Counted from the stretch's first letter, positions 8,450-17,561 are shown. The stretch: 50,133 bases of DNA from Lachnospiraceae bacterium (GCA_910574745.1 CAJTCE010000030.1:1-50133), one strand, 5' to 3'. Translations and numbers: made by a program. The notes: generated by a model from the sequence alone, not told the origin.

Positions 8450-8722
8450 ATGGTAGGTAAAAAATGTACAATTATAACCATTATAATGGTAGTAGTTATT
8501 CAGCTTACAGCTTGTGGAATGATGGAATCCCTGTCTCCGGAGTCAATTGAAATACAATCTGATAACCCCTCTCATCCAGAGGAAAATGAAAATAGAAGCA
8601 ATTATATTGTTAATAAAGATAAACAGCCAATAAATGATGGACTATCAGTATCTGATAATGCATATGAACAAATGCAATTGGAGAATAAAATCAGGGAAAT
8701 AGAAAACCTGATAAACAAATAG
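8450..8722 (+). CDS. Small lipoprotein, 90 aa
   Basis: The start at 8450 follows TGGAGGTG. A short basic and hydrophobic leader ends in the lipobox QLTAC (cysteine near residue 22). The mature part is short, polar and acidic with no recognisable fold, and ends in a helix with repeated Asn, Glu and Ile. It heads a three-gene unit with the 8733 and 9425 genes, behind the TTGACAAAA-type promoter. Confidence 0.7.
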   Translation: MVGKKCTIITIIMVVVIQLTACGMMESLSPESIEIQSDNPSHPEENENRSNYIVNKDKQPINDGLSVSDNAYEQMQLENKIREIENLINK

Positions 8723-8732
8723 AAAGTTGGTA

Positions 8733-9422
8733 ATGACTATGGATATAAACTTCGAGGATTTATATAGGACATTAGATATTTTAAAAAAAAGAAAACTAAT
8801 AGATATGTCGGGAATTGAACGCTATCAGTGGTATAAGTATGAAAAAAAATCTCAACTTCCATCTCCTATAATATATAGAATTGCGGAAAAAGATCGTAGA
8901 ATATTAGATCTAATGCCATATGATTTTTTGTTTTATACTTCTTATACAGTCAAAGTAAATATGGCTTATCATAATATTGGAATAAGAAAATTGGCAAAAC
9001 ATCTTCAGCAAAGTCCTCAAAGAGTATATGGTATACTATCAAGGTTTAATCTTTGTTATGAGGATAAGGATGGATTATTAGACGCTTTTCAAAATGATTT
9101 AATTGTTCCATTAATAAAGTATCCAGGAGGGTACAAATTGATGACGGCAATTGACACATATCCTGGAGAAGTTAATTTTATAGAAAGATTACTAATTCCT
9201 GTAAGTGTAATAAATGACAATAATAGCAATATAGAAAATAGCTTTAACAGAGCGATTTCTCATATGTATACAAGGCATTGTATCAGTGAAATGAATGGAA
9301 TAAAAGATTTTGTTGATTTAGAAAAAGAGTGTGATAAGTTTATGGCTCCGGTAACAGCAGTAGCAACAAGATATAACAGTGTAGAAAAAAGGTTTTATAT
9401 CGCAGAGGTAAAGGATAAATAA
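8733..9422 (+). CDS. Hypothetical protein, 229 aa
   Basis: Not recognised. The ATG at 8733 is chosen over a nearby TTG (8727) and a second ATG (8739); no strong ribosome binding site decides between them, and coupling to the gene ending at 8722 is likely. Residues about 75-105 (YHNIGIRKLAKHLQQSPQRV) look like a helix-turn-helix, so it may bind DNA. The rest is mixed and soluble. Confidence 0.65.
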   Translation: MTMDINFEDLYRTLDILKKRKLIDMSGIERYQWYKYEKKSQLPSPIIYRIAEKDRRILDLMPYDFLFYTSYTVKVNMAYHNIGIRKLAKHLQQSPQRVYGILSRFNLCYEDKDGLLDAFQNDLIVPLIKYPGGYKLMTAIDTYPGEVNFIERLLIPVSVINDNNSNIENSFNRAISHMYTRHCISEMNGIKDFVDLEKECDKFMAPVTAVATRYNSVEKRFYIAEVKDK

Positions 9423-9424
9423 TA

Positions 9425-9682
9425 ATGCGGAATTTTAAGACAGTAGATGATCATCCCGATATGGGCTTAGACAATACATTATGTACGGACAAAAAATATT
9501 ATTGTAAATCCCATAGAATATTTTTATCAGAAAAAGATGCCCATAATAAAGGCTGTTTTGAAAAATGGGATTCAAGTATGATTGAAAAGAATCAATGTAA
9601 CTTTTTAATAGATAAGGAAGCATTAGATGAAGAAAAAGAAAGATATTCTTTTAGGGATAGAAAAAAAGGCAGGCATTGGTAA
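9425..9682 (+). CDS. Hypothetical protein, 85 aa
   Basis: The ATG lies two bases after the previous stop, so translation is probably coupled. The product is polar and charged, with four cysteines spread over about residues 20-60 (CTDKKYYC, GCF, NQC) and a very basic C-terminus. It could bind metal but has no clear zinc-finger spacing. Not recognised. Confidence 0.6.
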   Translation: MRNFKTVDDHPDMGLDNTLCTDKKYYCKSHRIFLSEKDAHNKGCFEKWDSSMIEKNQCNFLIDKEALDEEKERYSFRDRKKGRHW

Positions 9683-9775
9683 AAGGATGTGATGAGAAGA
9701 AATAAACATACCACCTACCCATCGTAAATGTGCTGGGAGAAGGCAATTTTAAATTAAGTTCATTTAAGTTATAAA

Positions 9776-9857
9776 ATGGGTGCTGCTATAACAGCGGTTA
9801 CCACACAGGCAACTTATATTTTAATATACACACGCTGATATAGGCTTATACACCCAT
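9776..9857 (+). ncRNA. Candidate structured RNA in a 430-base gene-free stretch
   Basis: The stretch 9683-10111 has no coding frame of note. Within it, ATGGGTG (9776-9782) and CACCCAT (9851-9857) pair over 7 bp and enclose smaller hairpins such as GCTG...CAGC. Just upstream, near 9708-9743, is a motif with CATACCACC and GGGAGAAGG that recurs at about 16413-16448. This could be a leader or a small RNA. No known family is recognised, and the rest of the gap shows only AT-rich sequence. Confidence 0.3.
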
Positions 9858-10029
9858 CTAAGGTATCATATACATTTTTTTCATAATGTCATTTCAGTGT
9901 ACAAAATTCAATACTTTTAAAAGTAAACTCTAAACTATTATCTCAGAAATTCAATTAATAATCATATTGTAAATGGAAATTTTATTCGCAATATGTTACA
10001 TATAGTATACATTATTTGGCCTCGTGAAT

Positions 10030-10058
10030 TTGACGAGGTGTATTATATATGGTATATT
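10030..10058 (+). promoter_or_regulatory. Promoter TTGACG-17-TATATT
   Basis: TTGACG (10030-10035) and TATATT (10053-10058) have ideal spacing. The -35 lies within an inverted repeat CCTCGT...ACGAGG (10020-10038) that could be an operator. The promoter faces the 10112 gene. Confidence 0.5.
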
Positions 10059-10111
10059 ATTAAAAAAAAGCATAGTGGAATTGAATGTTTATGAAAGCAG
10101 GATGAAATTAT

Positions 10112-11257
10112 ATGAATATCAAAAATATAGTAAAAAAGGTAAGCTTTATTATCTCTATAATGATATTAACTCAAAATATATTAATGGTTTATGTAAAAGC
10201 AGAAACTGGAAGTCTTCAAGGAGAGCTTCAAGAAATGATGGACGATGGAACTTTTGTCCCGGCAGAAGAAAATGACAATTCAGAATCTACAAGAGATGAT
10301 GAAATTTCTGAAGACATTTTTCAATCAGCAGGAAAAGTTGCTGCTTATGATCAAGATATGCAGCAGATAATAAGTGTGCCAGAGCAGAATACATATGAAA
10401 TTTCTATTAATCATGGTATGTATGATGAAATTACAGAAGAAGCTATTAATAATTATAATACAGCAACTATTGATGGAAAGGCAGACTCCTGTTATATAGA
10501 TGTAGTATATGATTCAAAGACAAATCTATTATTCCCGGCAACAGCAATTTATCAGAATTTTAAAAACAGAGAAGATGGCTTTATTAGATATTATACTGCT
10601 GATGAAAATGGAGAATATTCGAGAATGTTATATGAAATCCATTTTTATCAGAATGATATCAGTAAGATAGAGAATTTTAATGAATGGCACTTTGATACAT
10701 ATTTAGATATTCAAAAAAATAATTCAAGCAAATATAAAGGAACGTATCAATTGGTATTTCGTGATGAACGGGAACTCCCTTTTATAGTGGGAATTAGTTT
10801 CCTAACAGAAGAGGAAAATACAAAATACTATATTTATACCACAAATCAAGATAATGGTTATGCTCTTATAGCAGAAGTTACATCTGATGAAAATGGATAT
10901 ATCAGTTTTGACACGAACAGTTTAATGAGATATACCGTATCGTCAACAGATATTATTGCAGAGATTGAAAGAGAAAAAAATGAAGCAGAAAAAAATTCAA
11001 TAATAGAAGGAGAACAGCTTGACAATGAAAAAGCAGCACAACAAGAAAAAGTTGATATTTTGAAGGAGAAAAGAGAAAACAGTAATATAATAGAGTCAAT
11101 GACAGTAGCGGAATTAAATTCTATTTTTTATAAGATTGCTATAGGCGTGGGGTGTGTCATTATAGGAGGAATAATTTTTTATTATTATATCATTTGGTTA
11201 AAAGATAAAAAGCATAAATTAGAAAATAATAAAGGCAGGTCAAACAATGAAAAATAA
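10112..11257 (+). CDS. Secreted, C-terminally membrane-anchored protein, 381 aa
   Basis: An N-terminal signal peptide ends near VKA (residues 28-30), and a single membrane segment lies at about residues 338-360 followed by a basic tail (KDKKHK). The bulk is therefore exported and held at the membrane by its C-terminus. An acidic region follows the signal, a beta-rich domain covers about 70-280, and a Glu/Lys-rich coiled coil at 285-330 precedes the anchor. It overlaps the next gene by 11 bases, so the two are translated together. The family is not recognised. Confidence 0.75.
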   Translation: MNIKNIVKKVSFIISIMILTQNILMVYVKAETGSLQGELQEMMDDGTFVPAEENDNSESTRDDEISEDIFQSAGKVAAYDQDMQQIISVPEQNTYEISINHGMYDEITEEAINNYNTATIDGKADSCYIDVVYDSKTNLLFPATAIYQNFKNREDGFIRYYTADENGEYSRMLYEIHFYQNDISKIENFNEWHFDTYLDIQKNNSSKYKGTYQLVFRDERELPFIVGISFLTEEENTKYYIYTTNQDNGYALIAEVTSDENGYISFDTNSLMRYTVSSTDIIAEIEREKNEAEKNSIIEGEQLDNEKAAQQEKVDILKEKRENSNIIESMTVAELNSIFYKIAIGVGCVIIGGIIFYYYIIWLKDKKHKLENNKGRSNNEK

Positions 11258-14200
11258 GCAAAAAAAAATAACAAGCCGATTAATAGCATTTTTATGTATT
11301 TGCTCTATAATTTCGGGATTTTGGCTCCATACTCAAAAGGTATGGGGCTATTCTGCAGTATCAATACAAAACGATTTATGGATGGGTGCAGATGGGAATA
11401 TTTACTTTCAAACATATGATTTAATGGGGAAAACATCTATATCATATAAGACAATAGGTTTTAGGGTTACAAGATGTGCTCTGGGAACCAAAAATCCCAT
11501 TGTAAATGAATATGTTGAAATTTGTCTTGATAATTATGAAGATGATTCAGAAACAGCTGGCACATATGTAACAACAGTGTTTTCTATTTCAGCAGAAGAT
11601 ATTATGGCTAGAATATCAGCAGTCAATCCAGAATGGTATGCGGATATTACTTCAGGAGAAAATTGTTATTTGAAATTTGATGCTATTATGATTACTATCA
11701 GCAATGGAATCTGGTCAGGGGCAGTCTTAGATAATTCTCCATATGTTACCAGAATTTTAAATTCAGCTTCTAATAAACCGGCTGTATATGATATTGATTC
11801 AAAAGATGCATTAAAGACTGCTTATTCTTGGCGTGATCCGGCAAGTATTGACAGTCATTTTAATAAATACTTATTATTTTCAGGACCAGGAATAACATCC
11901 CATGTAAATCACAATACAGGAAAATTAGAGGCCCATGTTAAAACAGGTAATTATTCCACAGAATTCAGTCTATCTGACGGTATTCCAACAAGTGAAACAG
12001 TGATTAATGAAATAGAAGCAGATAAATGGTTTGGCAATGCTGTATTTACGCAGCAGGAGGTCACTAAAAAGAAAACTTATTATTATGAATTAAATTATCA
12101 AATATGGGATTCAACAGCAGGAACATGGGTAGAGGATGAGACAGAAACTGATGGTGGACATATGTCAGGGGATTATGTAGATAAAAAAGAGAATTATTCT
12201 GTCAGTGTAGACTATACCATTAAATACTGGTATCTTGGAAACTTAAATGTATATACTTTGGATGAGATTGACGTTTTTAATAGTACATATGGCAATGACC
12301 AAATATTGGTTTACAATGGTTATGATAGTGTGCCAATTACTTATGTCATAAATGGAATAGGTAATCCATCAAGGATAACAGACTGGAGTCCTATTGAAAG
12401 TCAGCATGTAGATTGGGATGAAGCAAGTAATGAAAGTGCTGCATCTCCAATGTCTATTACGGCATCTACATTAGCTGAATGTAAGAAGATAGCTGATAAT
12501 GATGCTAATTCTGATACAAAAGTAGATATTAGGGCAAGAAATGATACATTGTCTATTGATGGAAACTTATATATGAATGGAGAATGGATTTCCCTTAATA
12601 GTTCAAATGACTGGAAAACATTAGATCCGACTTATTTTCCTTCTGATGGAAATTATACGAAAATAACTGGAAGTAAAAGCATAGAGATTCCATCTTATGT
12701 TGAAAATAATGTTTATTATACCCAGCTGAAATATATATATCGCAGAATAGCTGTACAGGGGACGGATTATGTAGGTTTTGCAAATTCCATTATACCAAAT
12801 AATATTCTGGATCAATGGTATGCAAATGAACCGATTAAAGTTCATACGCCGGTTATATCGCCAGTACGGGTTGTAGGAGAAACAAAAACACAGCTGGTTA
12901 ACGCTCCTGAAGATAATTACGTGGACGGACAGTTCATTTTGGATAATTATTATACATTTCATTGGGATTCTGCTGTCCATAGGGCTATTATGGGTTATGG
13001 AGATTCTGGAGACCCATCAAAATATGATAAATATACAATTAAAAAAGAAATGTGTTTTCCGGTAGATGTTTATTATAATGGCAGTTATAAAAGAGCAAAT
13101 TCATATTTTGAAATTGCAAAAGCAGATTGGATAGATACTCTAATTTATATTCCATCTTGGGCAGAAGAAACAACTGGTACAGTAAAATACAGGGTAACAG
13201 CAGAAAATACTCTGGATGATGATGGAAGGCCGGTAGCAGAACGAATTGAATTACAGGAAAACACTGCAAATATAAGTGTTAAAGTTGATGGAAGCGGTAA
13301 AAATTATATAGCTACTTATGAAACACCGATTCAAACTTCAGGTATATTATATGGATTTGAAGTAGATGGTGTTAATGATAAGGAACTATTTACAGGAGAA
13401 TCTGTGGAAATAACAGAATTACAAGATTATTCGCTTGCACTTAACAAAAAAGAAAAAAAGGTAGGAACAAAAAATCGGCTGGGAATGCCTTCTCTTAGAT
13501 ATACAGTAGACGGATTGGTAACATCATCATGGGATGAAGAAAATACGCTTCCAATGGGTGTTGATAAGAATGGGAATGCTACAGGTATAGAGAGAGGATT
13601 AAGGTTCTCATATCAGCTTAGGTCTATTGCAAATCTTGGGGATGATAGTAATGACTGCATTTATATAAGACCTACTTATCGGTATGTGGATGAAAACGGA
13701 AATACTTCTACAGATATTAAATTATATTATCATACAGATTCCGGATTATTTGTGGAATATGGAAGTGATAGTGACATAAACTTTACTCAATCTATTACGT
13801 TGGGAGATAATATGTTTGAGGGATCTGTCTATGATTATGGAGAAGGATACAGAACAAATAATTATCATGGTAATGAATTGAGTTTTACAGCAGGAATGGA
13901 TTTGACGCAGGGGTTGACCAATTATAGTGTAAACGAATTCCTTAACCGATTTAGCATGAATTATAATTTAAGTAATATAAAAATGTCAAATAAATTAAGG
14001 GTATTGAGCGGAAATTATGGATTTTTGCGTATGTCCAGTACAGGAGAAGGTAATCTTGCTTTAAACGAATATACAGATATGGAAAATCGAACAGGGTATA
14101 GTTATAACATATTAAATGGAGTGGGAGACAGTACATCCTCTGGAGAGCTTTATTCTAAAATGGTTGCATCCATGCAAACCTGGCATGGAGTATATGAAAT

Positions 14201-14552
14201 TCCAGATCAGTTGTATGTAACTGATAGTAGTATCAATTTAGAAGAATATGCAATTAATAACGAACTATCAGAAAATTCCGATATTTGGTATGATTCAGGA
14301 TATTTGGTTTTAAATTTCTATATTTATTCTAAAAATAATGGCAATAATCACTTAAGATACTTTGCATCTTCAGATTCTAATACTTCGATCAATATGTGGA
14401 ATATAGAAGGAGCAAAAAAAGAAATGAATATAAATGGAAATATTGTCCCATTGAAGCCTGGAGATGTAGCGGTAATTGCTTTGTCAGATACGCCATATAC
14501 TCCAACCAAAAGAAGTGACAAATACACGGATGGAATTTTTATGATTAATTAA
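11247..14552 (+). CDS. Large secreted protein, 1101 aa
   Basis: The start at 11247 follows AAAGGCAGG inside the end of the previous gene. A basic, hydrophobic N-terminus (about residues 9-35) is a signal peptide; no sortase motif or C-terminal anchor is seen, so the product is secreted or held by its partner. The long body is beta-rich, with many Tyr, Asp, Gly and Asn, as in surface adhesins or extracellular binding proteins. No glycosidase or protease motif could be identified. It resembles uncharacterised large secreted proteins of Clostridia mobile elements (possibly the DUF5704 group, uncertain). With the 10112 and 14616 products it probably forms an extracellular complex. Confidence 0.8.
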   Translation: MKNKQKKITSRLIAFLCICSIISGFWLHTQKVWGYSAVSIQNDLWMGADGNIYFQTYDLMGKTSISYKTIGFRVTRCALGTKNPIVNEYVEICLDNYEDDSETAGTYVTTVFSISAEDIMARISAVNPEWYADITSGENCYLKFDAIMITISNGIWSGAVLDNSPYVTRILNSASNKPAVYDIDSKDALKTAYSWRDPASIDSHFNKYLLFSGPGITSHVNHNTGKLEAHVKTGNYSTEFSLSDGIPTSETVINEIEADKWFGNAVFTQQEVTKKKTYYYELNYQIWDSTAGTWVEDETETDGGHMSGDYVDKKENYSVSVDYTIKYWYLGNLNVYTLDEIDVFNSTYGNDQILVYNGYDSVPITYVINGIGNPSRITDWSPIESQHVDWDEASNESAASPMSITASTLAECKKIADNDANSDTKVDIRARNDTLSIDGNLYMNGEWISLNSSNDWKTLDPTYFPSDGNYTKITGSKSIEIPSYVENNVYYTQLKYIYRRIAVQGTDYVGFANSIIPNNILDQWYANEPIKVHTPVISPVRVVGETKTQLVNAPEDNYVDGQFILDNYYTFHWDSAVHRAIMGYGDSGDPSKYDKYTIKKEMCFPVDVYYNGSYKRANSYFEIAKADWIDTLIYIPSWAEETTGTVKYRVTAENTLDDDGRPVAERIELQENTANISVKVDGSGKNYIATYETPIQTSGILYGFEVDGVNDKELFTGESVEITELQDYSLALNKKEKKVGTKNRLGMPSLRYTVDGLVTSSWDEENTLPMGVDKNGNATGIERGLRFSYQLRSIANLGDDSNDCIYIRPTYRYVDENGNTSTDIKLYYHTDSGLFVEYGSDSDINFTQSITLGDNMFEGSVYDYGEGYRTNNYHGNELSFTAGMDLTQGLTNYSVNEFLNRFSMNYNLSNIKMSNKLRVLSGNYGFLRMSSTGEGNLALNEYTDMENRTGYSYNILNGVGDSTSSGELYSKMVASMQTWHGVYEIPDQLYVTDSSINLEEYAINNELSENSDIWYDSGYLVLNFYIYSKNNGNNHLRYFASSDSNTSINMWNIEGAKKEMNINGNIVPLKPGDVAVIALSDTPYTPTKRSDKYTDGIFMIN

Positions 14553-14567
14553 ATTATTAGGTTAAAT

Positions 14568-14588
14568 ATATGTTCACGGTGAACATAT
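14568..14588 (+). repeat. Perfect 10-bp palindrome, possible operator
   Basis: ATATGTTCAC, one G, then GTGAACATAT lies between the 14552 stop and the 14616 start. No T-run follows, so it is more likely a protein-binding site or an RNA hairpin affecting the downstream lipoprotein gene than a terminator. Confidence 0.6.
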
Positions 14589-14615
14589 TGCATAAGAATA
14601 GGAGAGTGACAATAA

Positions 14616-15353
14616 ATGAAAATAGAAACTAAAGTGTGGATCCTACCTCTGCTTGTTATTTATCTTTTCGGATGCGGAAGAATAGATGATAGGGATAATT
14701 CGATATCTGGAAATACGGATACATTGAACGAAGTTATAGAGGATGAAGAAAAAACATCATATTTATCGGAGACCTATTATGATGGAAAAAGTATTGTAGA
14801 CAAAGAGTTATATGCTGTTCCATTTAGGAAGTCTGATAAATATATATCAAATAAGGAATTAAGTGAAACTGTGTCGGCAGCAAATATGAATAAAATGGTA
14901 GACACAGTAGAAGAATATATTAACATTCTATATTCGACGGGCTATAGACAAGTTGTTTCAGATCAGGAAAAATTTCGAAATACGTTATTTACTTATCTTG
15001 ATGATAATGCTTATTATACAGATGGAAATGGCAATGTAATAACAGCTGATGAATATGTGAATATGATTATAGAATGGATTGTTGATAATCATATTATTGC
15101 AGAAATAGCTGTAACTACAGATAGAAGTCTTGTATATTCGGATATGTACTATTATGTAAGGTGTAAAATAGATATCCAAAATTATGGGGATCAGAAAATA
15201 CCGGCAGGAAGTTTTATGCCAGTGTTGACAGAAGATGTTATTAATGTATTTGAAAAAAAGAGTATTTATTGTGATATTGCTTTGAAATTAGAAAATTCAA
15301 ACGATTATACATCAGGAAAAATCGTTTCGATTAATGTAATAAATATAGAATAA
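14616..15353 (+). CDS. Lipoprotein, 245 aa
   Basis: The start follows AGGAGAG. The leader ends in YLFGC with the lipobox cysteine near residue 21. The mature protein has an acidic Ser/Asn-rich linker, then a globular region from about residue 60 with features of a small alpha/beta, NTF2-like fold, though this is only an impression. It lies 63 bases after the large secreted protein gene and may be the lipid-anchored partner of that complex. Confidence 0.75.
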   Translation: MKIETKVWILPLLVIYLFGCGRIDDRDNSISGNTDTLNEVIEDEEKTSYLSETYYDGKSIVDKELYAVPFRKSDKYISNKELSETVSAANMNKMVDTVEEYINILYSTGYRQVVSDQEKFRNTLFTYLDDNAYYTDGNGNVITADEYVNMIIEWIVDNHIIAEIAVTTDRSLVYSDMYYYVRCKIDIQNYGDQKIPAGSFMPVLTEDVINVFEKKSIYCDIALKLENSNDYTSGKIVSINVINIE

Positions 15354-15356
15354 AGG

Positions 15357-15519
15357 TTGACAATCAGTTATAAAAAGGTAATAATATAATTAAATTTGTG
15401 ACAACTACATAGTAATGAGCCAATAGTGAGACAGTAACCAATGGGGGACTGTCTTTTTTGTTGTTACAAATTAAATAACGTCTGTGAAAGGCGATTAAAT
15501 AGAAAGGAGGCATAGATTT
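15357..15519 (+). promoter_or_regulatory. Leader module L2: promoter and terminator enclosed by a long stem
   Basis: TTGACA (15357) and TATAAT (15385-15390) lie 22 bases apart, so one of the boxes may not be the real one. The leader is compact. AATTTGTGACAAC (15393-15405) pairs with GTTGTTACAAATT (15460-15472) over 13 bp with one G-T pair. Inside lies the terminator AGACAGT/ACTGTCT plus six T (15429-15459). The transcript must pass this terminator to reach the 15520 gene. This enclosing-stem layout matches L1 and L4. Confidence 0.7.
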
Positions 15520-15843
15520 ATGAAAAATCATATGTCCGAAGAAGAATTTCTGTTTTATGCATCTGAAATTCTGAAGAAAGAAATACCTGTACGCTTGAAA
15601 AGAATTTGTTACAGGAAACTGAAAAAGGCCATCAGTAAATTGAAAGTTTTAATTAAAGAACTTATTGAAATTTACAGTTGGTTTTTTTTAATGGCTTTAT
15701 GTATTGTTATGGCCAGTATAGAATGGCTCTATGTACATGATGCTATAAGCTGTTTATTTATGATTATTTCTATTTTTTGCTTATTTTTAGGGCAAAGAAA
15801 AATTGTAAAAACAGCCAAAGGTAAAAAAGAAAAGGGAAAATAG
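15520..15843 (+). CDS. Small membrane protein with two membrane segments, 107 aa
   Basis: A very strong AAAGGAGG precedes the start. The N-terminal half is basic and amphipathic; two hydrophobic segments lie at about residues 53-71 and 75-92, with a basic tail. Both ends are likely cytoplasmic. It is the first gene behind leader L2. Not recognised; the shape is compatible with a small membrane-acting protein of a mobile element. Confidence 0.65.
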   Translation: MKNHMSEEEFLFYASEILKKEIPVRLKRICYRKLKKAISKLKVLIKELIEIYSWFFLMALCIVMASIEWLYVHDAISCLFMIISIFCLFLGQRKIVKTAKGKKEKGK

Positions 15844-15903
15844 CATAAAACAAAATATTGGTATTTTGGTGCTGGTAATTAATTAGAAAGAGAGGTAGAA
15901 ACT

Positions 15904-16083
15904 ATGAAAGTTGAACTGTTTGGTCTTAATGAGGAAGTAGAAATTGATGAAAGTAAAATTATTCATCATGATTCTATGCCTGATGTGGACGCCGGATATG
16001 AAGATGTATACTATTTTGATGATGGTAGAATAATTGCATACGATGAAGCAATTTGCAGCTGGGTTTCTTTAGGGTATTTTTAA
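15904..16083 (+). CDS. Small acidic protein, 59 aa
   Basis: AGAGAGG precedes the ATG at 15904. The product is acidic, with GLNEEVEIDESKIIHHD near the start and a Tyr/Asp-rich middle. It is compact and soluble, without cysteine motifs apart from one C-terminal Cys. Acidic small proteins of mobile elements are sometimes DNA mimics, but nothing here goes beyond composition. Confidence 0.6.
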   Translation: MKVELFGLNEEVEIDESKIIHHDSMPDVDAGYEDVYYFDDGRIIAYDEAICSWVSLGYF

Positions 16084-16144
16084 AATACCCTAAAATAATA
16101 TTTTTTTTCAAGGATATTTTCTACTTTGACGGAGGATATGCGGA

Positions 16145-16411
16145 ATGAGAAGAAATTACAAAAATGAATATAATGACTCTCGTATGGAAGCATTAGACAT
16201 GGCAAAAAAATATGGAACAGCAAGCGGAATTGAGCTTTGTTTATCATTTACGAGATACGGCAAGAAAGTGTTTAAAAATATGAACAAAAAACTATATGAA
16301 GATGCAGAGATTAACCGTAAACTTGGTGTAATAACCGAAGAAGAATATAAATTAGAGATTGATACTTATTGGATAATTGAAAACAGTATCGCAGAAGGTT
16401 GTGTATATTAA
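16145..16411 (+). CDS. Hypothetical helical protein, 88 aa
   Basis: The start follows GGAGG at a spacing of about ten bases. The protein is mostly helical and charged, without membrane segments or cysteine clusters. It is the third gene of the L2 operon and is not recognised. Confidence 0.6.
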   Translation: MRRNYKNEYNDSRMEALDMAKKYGTASGIELCLSFTRYGKKVFKNMNKKLYEDAEINRKLGVITEEEYKLEIDTYWIIENSIAEGCVY

Positions 16412-16459
16412 CCATACCACCCACTCGGCGGGGATGCGCCGGGAGAAAGAAGGAAAGAT

Positions 16460-16825
16460 ATGTTTCCAATAAAGAACAAAAATGATTTAAGAAATGCATA
16501 TAAATATTTAGAAATACTAAAAGAACTTAGAAAACCTATTGACAGAATGGAAGATGTAAAGCGTGCTATCAGGGAATATACTCATAAAGAAAACACTGAC
16601 AGAATTGTAAAAGACTATGGAATTGATGGATATGTCGTTTTAATGGAACTTCCTGATTTTCTGGAGAATCAACAGGATGCAGAGGAATATTTTGAGGAGG
16701 GCCATGTAATTCACGCAACGCCTTCAATATATGATTGCACTGGTCAGGCATTTACATCATGGTATAAGATATTCAAACGCAGAGATAGGTTTTATGCATA
16801 CCATTCAGTATGTTTTGACGTATAA
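16460..16825 (+). CDS. Hypothetical protein, 121 aa
   Basis: Not recognised. The start follows AGAAGGAAAG. The 48 bases before it hold a GC-rich motif with a small GGCG...CGCC hairpin that also occurs near 9708, so initiation may be regulated. The protein is soluble, with a helical N-terminal half (about residues 5-45) and an aromatic-rich C-terminus (WYKIFKRRDRFYAYHS near 103-118). Confidence 0.62.
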   Translation: MFPIKNKNDLRNAYKYLEILKELRKPIDRMEDVKRAIREYTHKENTDRIVKDYGIDGYVVLMELPDFLENQQDAEEYFEEGHVIHATPSIYDCTGQAFTSWYKIFKRRDRFYAYHSVCFDV

Positions 16826-16877
16826 AGAATAGGCGGCAATAAACCTTACAGGGAAAAGCAAGGGAAAGGACGGTAAT

Positions 16878-17117
16878 ATGTATAATTCAAATAATATCAG
16901 GTCATTAAAGAAAACAGTGGAAAAAATGAAAAAGGGGGAAAAGTTATATATCAACGCTATTTCCCTTTCAGTTAACGTAATAGAGCAGCTTCGGGATTAT
17001 ATCGAAGATAATGTGCTTCTACCAGATAAAATGGAAGTCGAGAGGGTTTATAATGACATTTCATCAGTTATGAGTGGAAAAGTAATTTTTCCTCAAATGA
17101 CATATATCAGACAATAA
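16878..17117 (+). CDS. Hypothetical small protein, 79 aa
   Basis: AAAGGACGG precedes the start. The product is small and mixed alpha/beta, with KKTVEKMKKGEKLYI near residues 11-25. It is not recognised. It is part of the L2 operon. Confidence 0.6.
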   Translation: MYNSNNIRSLKKTVEKMKKGEKLYINAISLSVNVIEQLRDYIEDNVLLPDKMEVERVYNDISSVMSGKVIFPQMTYIRQ

Positions 17118-17153
17118 TTTACTTTTATAGAAAATAAGAAAGAGGTAATCAAA

Positions 17154-17561
17154 ATGGAGAATGAATCAATACTTAAGGAAAAAGAAAAACTTAGCGAAAG
17201 CCGTCGAATAGCAATTAAAAGAATGTATGCCCTGGTCTATTGGTATGTTGATGAAATGCTTAAGGAAGAAGATGCAGAAAAAAGAGAGAAGGAAGAGTTT
17301 AAAAAACAACTTGAGGCAGAACCAGATAAACTACAATGCAGAATAAGCGCCCACGATAACAATGCAAGAGTTATGAAAACCTGCATAAGAGAGGCAAGGG
17401 ACGCAATAAAATTTTTAATAAATAGTGAGAACGACATAGAAGAATGGCAGATATCCGGGATAAATGCAATGTTTGATCAGTGCAATATAGAAAATATTGT
17501 ACCGTATGATATGCCAACAGCAATAAAAGGGCTTTTGTGTATGCACATTGTTAGGTGTTAA
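17154..17561 (+). CDS. Hypothetical helical protein, 135 aa
   Basis: AAAGAGG precedes the start. The N-terminal 60 residues are a highly charged helical or coiled-coil region (EEDAEKREKEEFKKQLEAE); the rest is more globular, with four cysteines. No family is recognised. It is the last gene of the L2 operon; a terminator follows 85 bases downstream. Confidence 0.62.
   Translation: MENESILKEKEKLSESRRIAIKRMYALVYWYVDEMLKEEDAEKREKEEFKKQLEAEPDKLQCRISAHDNNARVMKTCIREARDAIKFLINSENDIEEWQISGINAMFDQCNIENIVPYDMPTAIKGLLCMHIVRC

Noticed and set aside
10024-10275. An 83-codon frame overlapping the promoter and start of the 10112 gene
   Set aside because: It runs through the promoter and in the wrong frame across a clear signal peptide gene.
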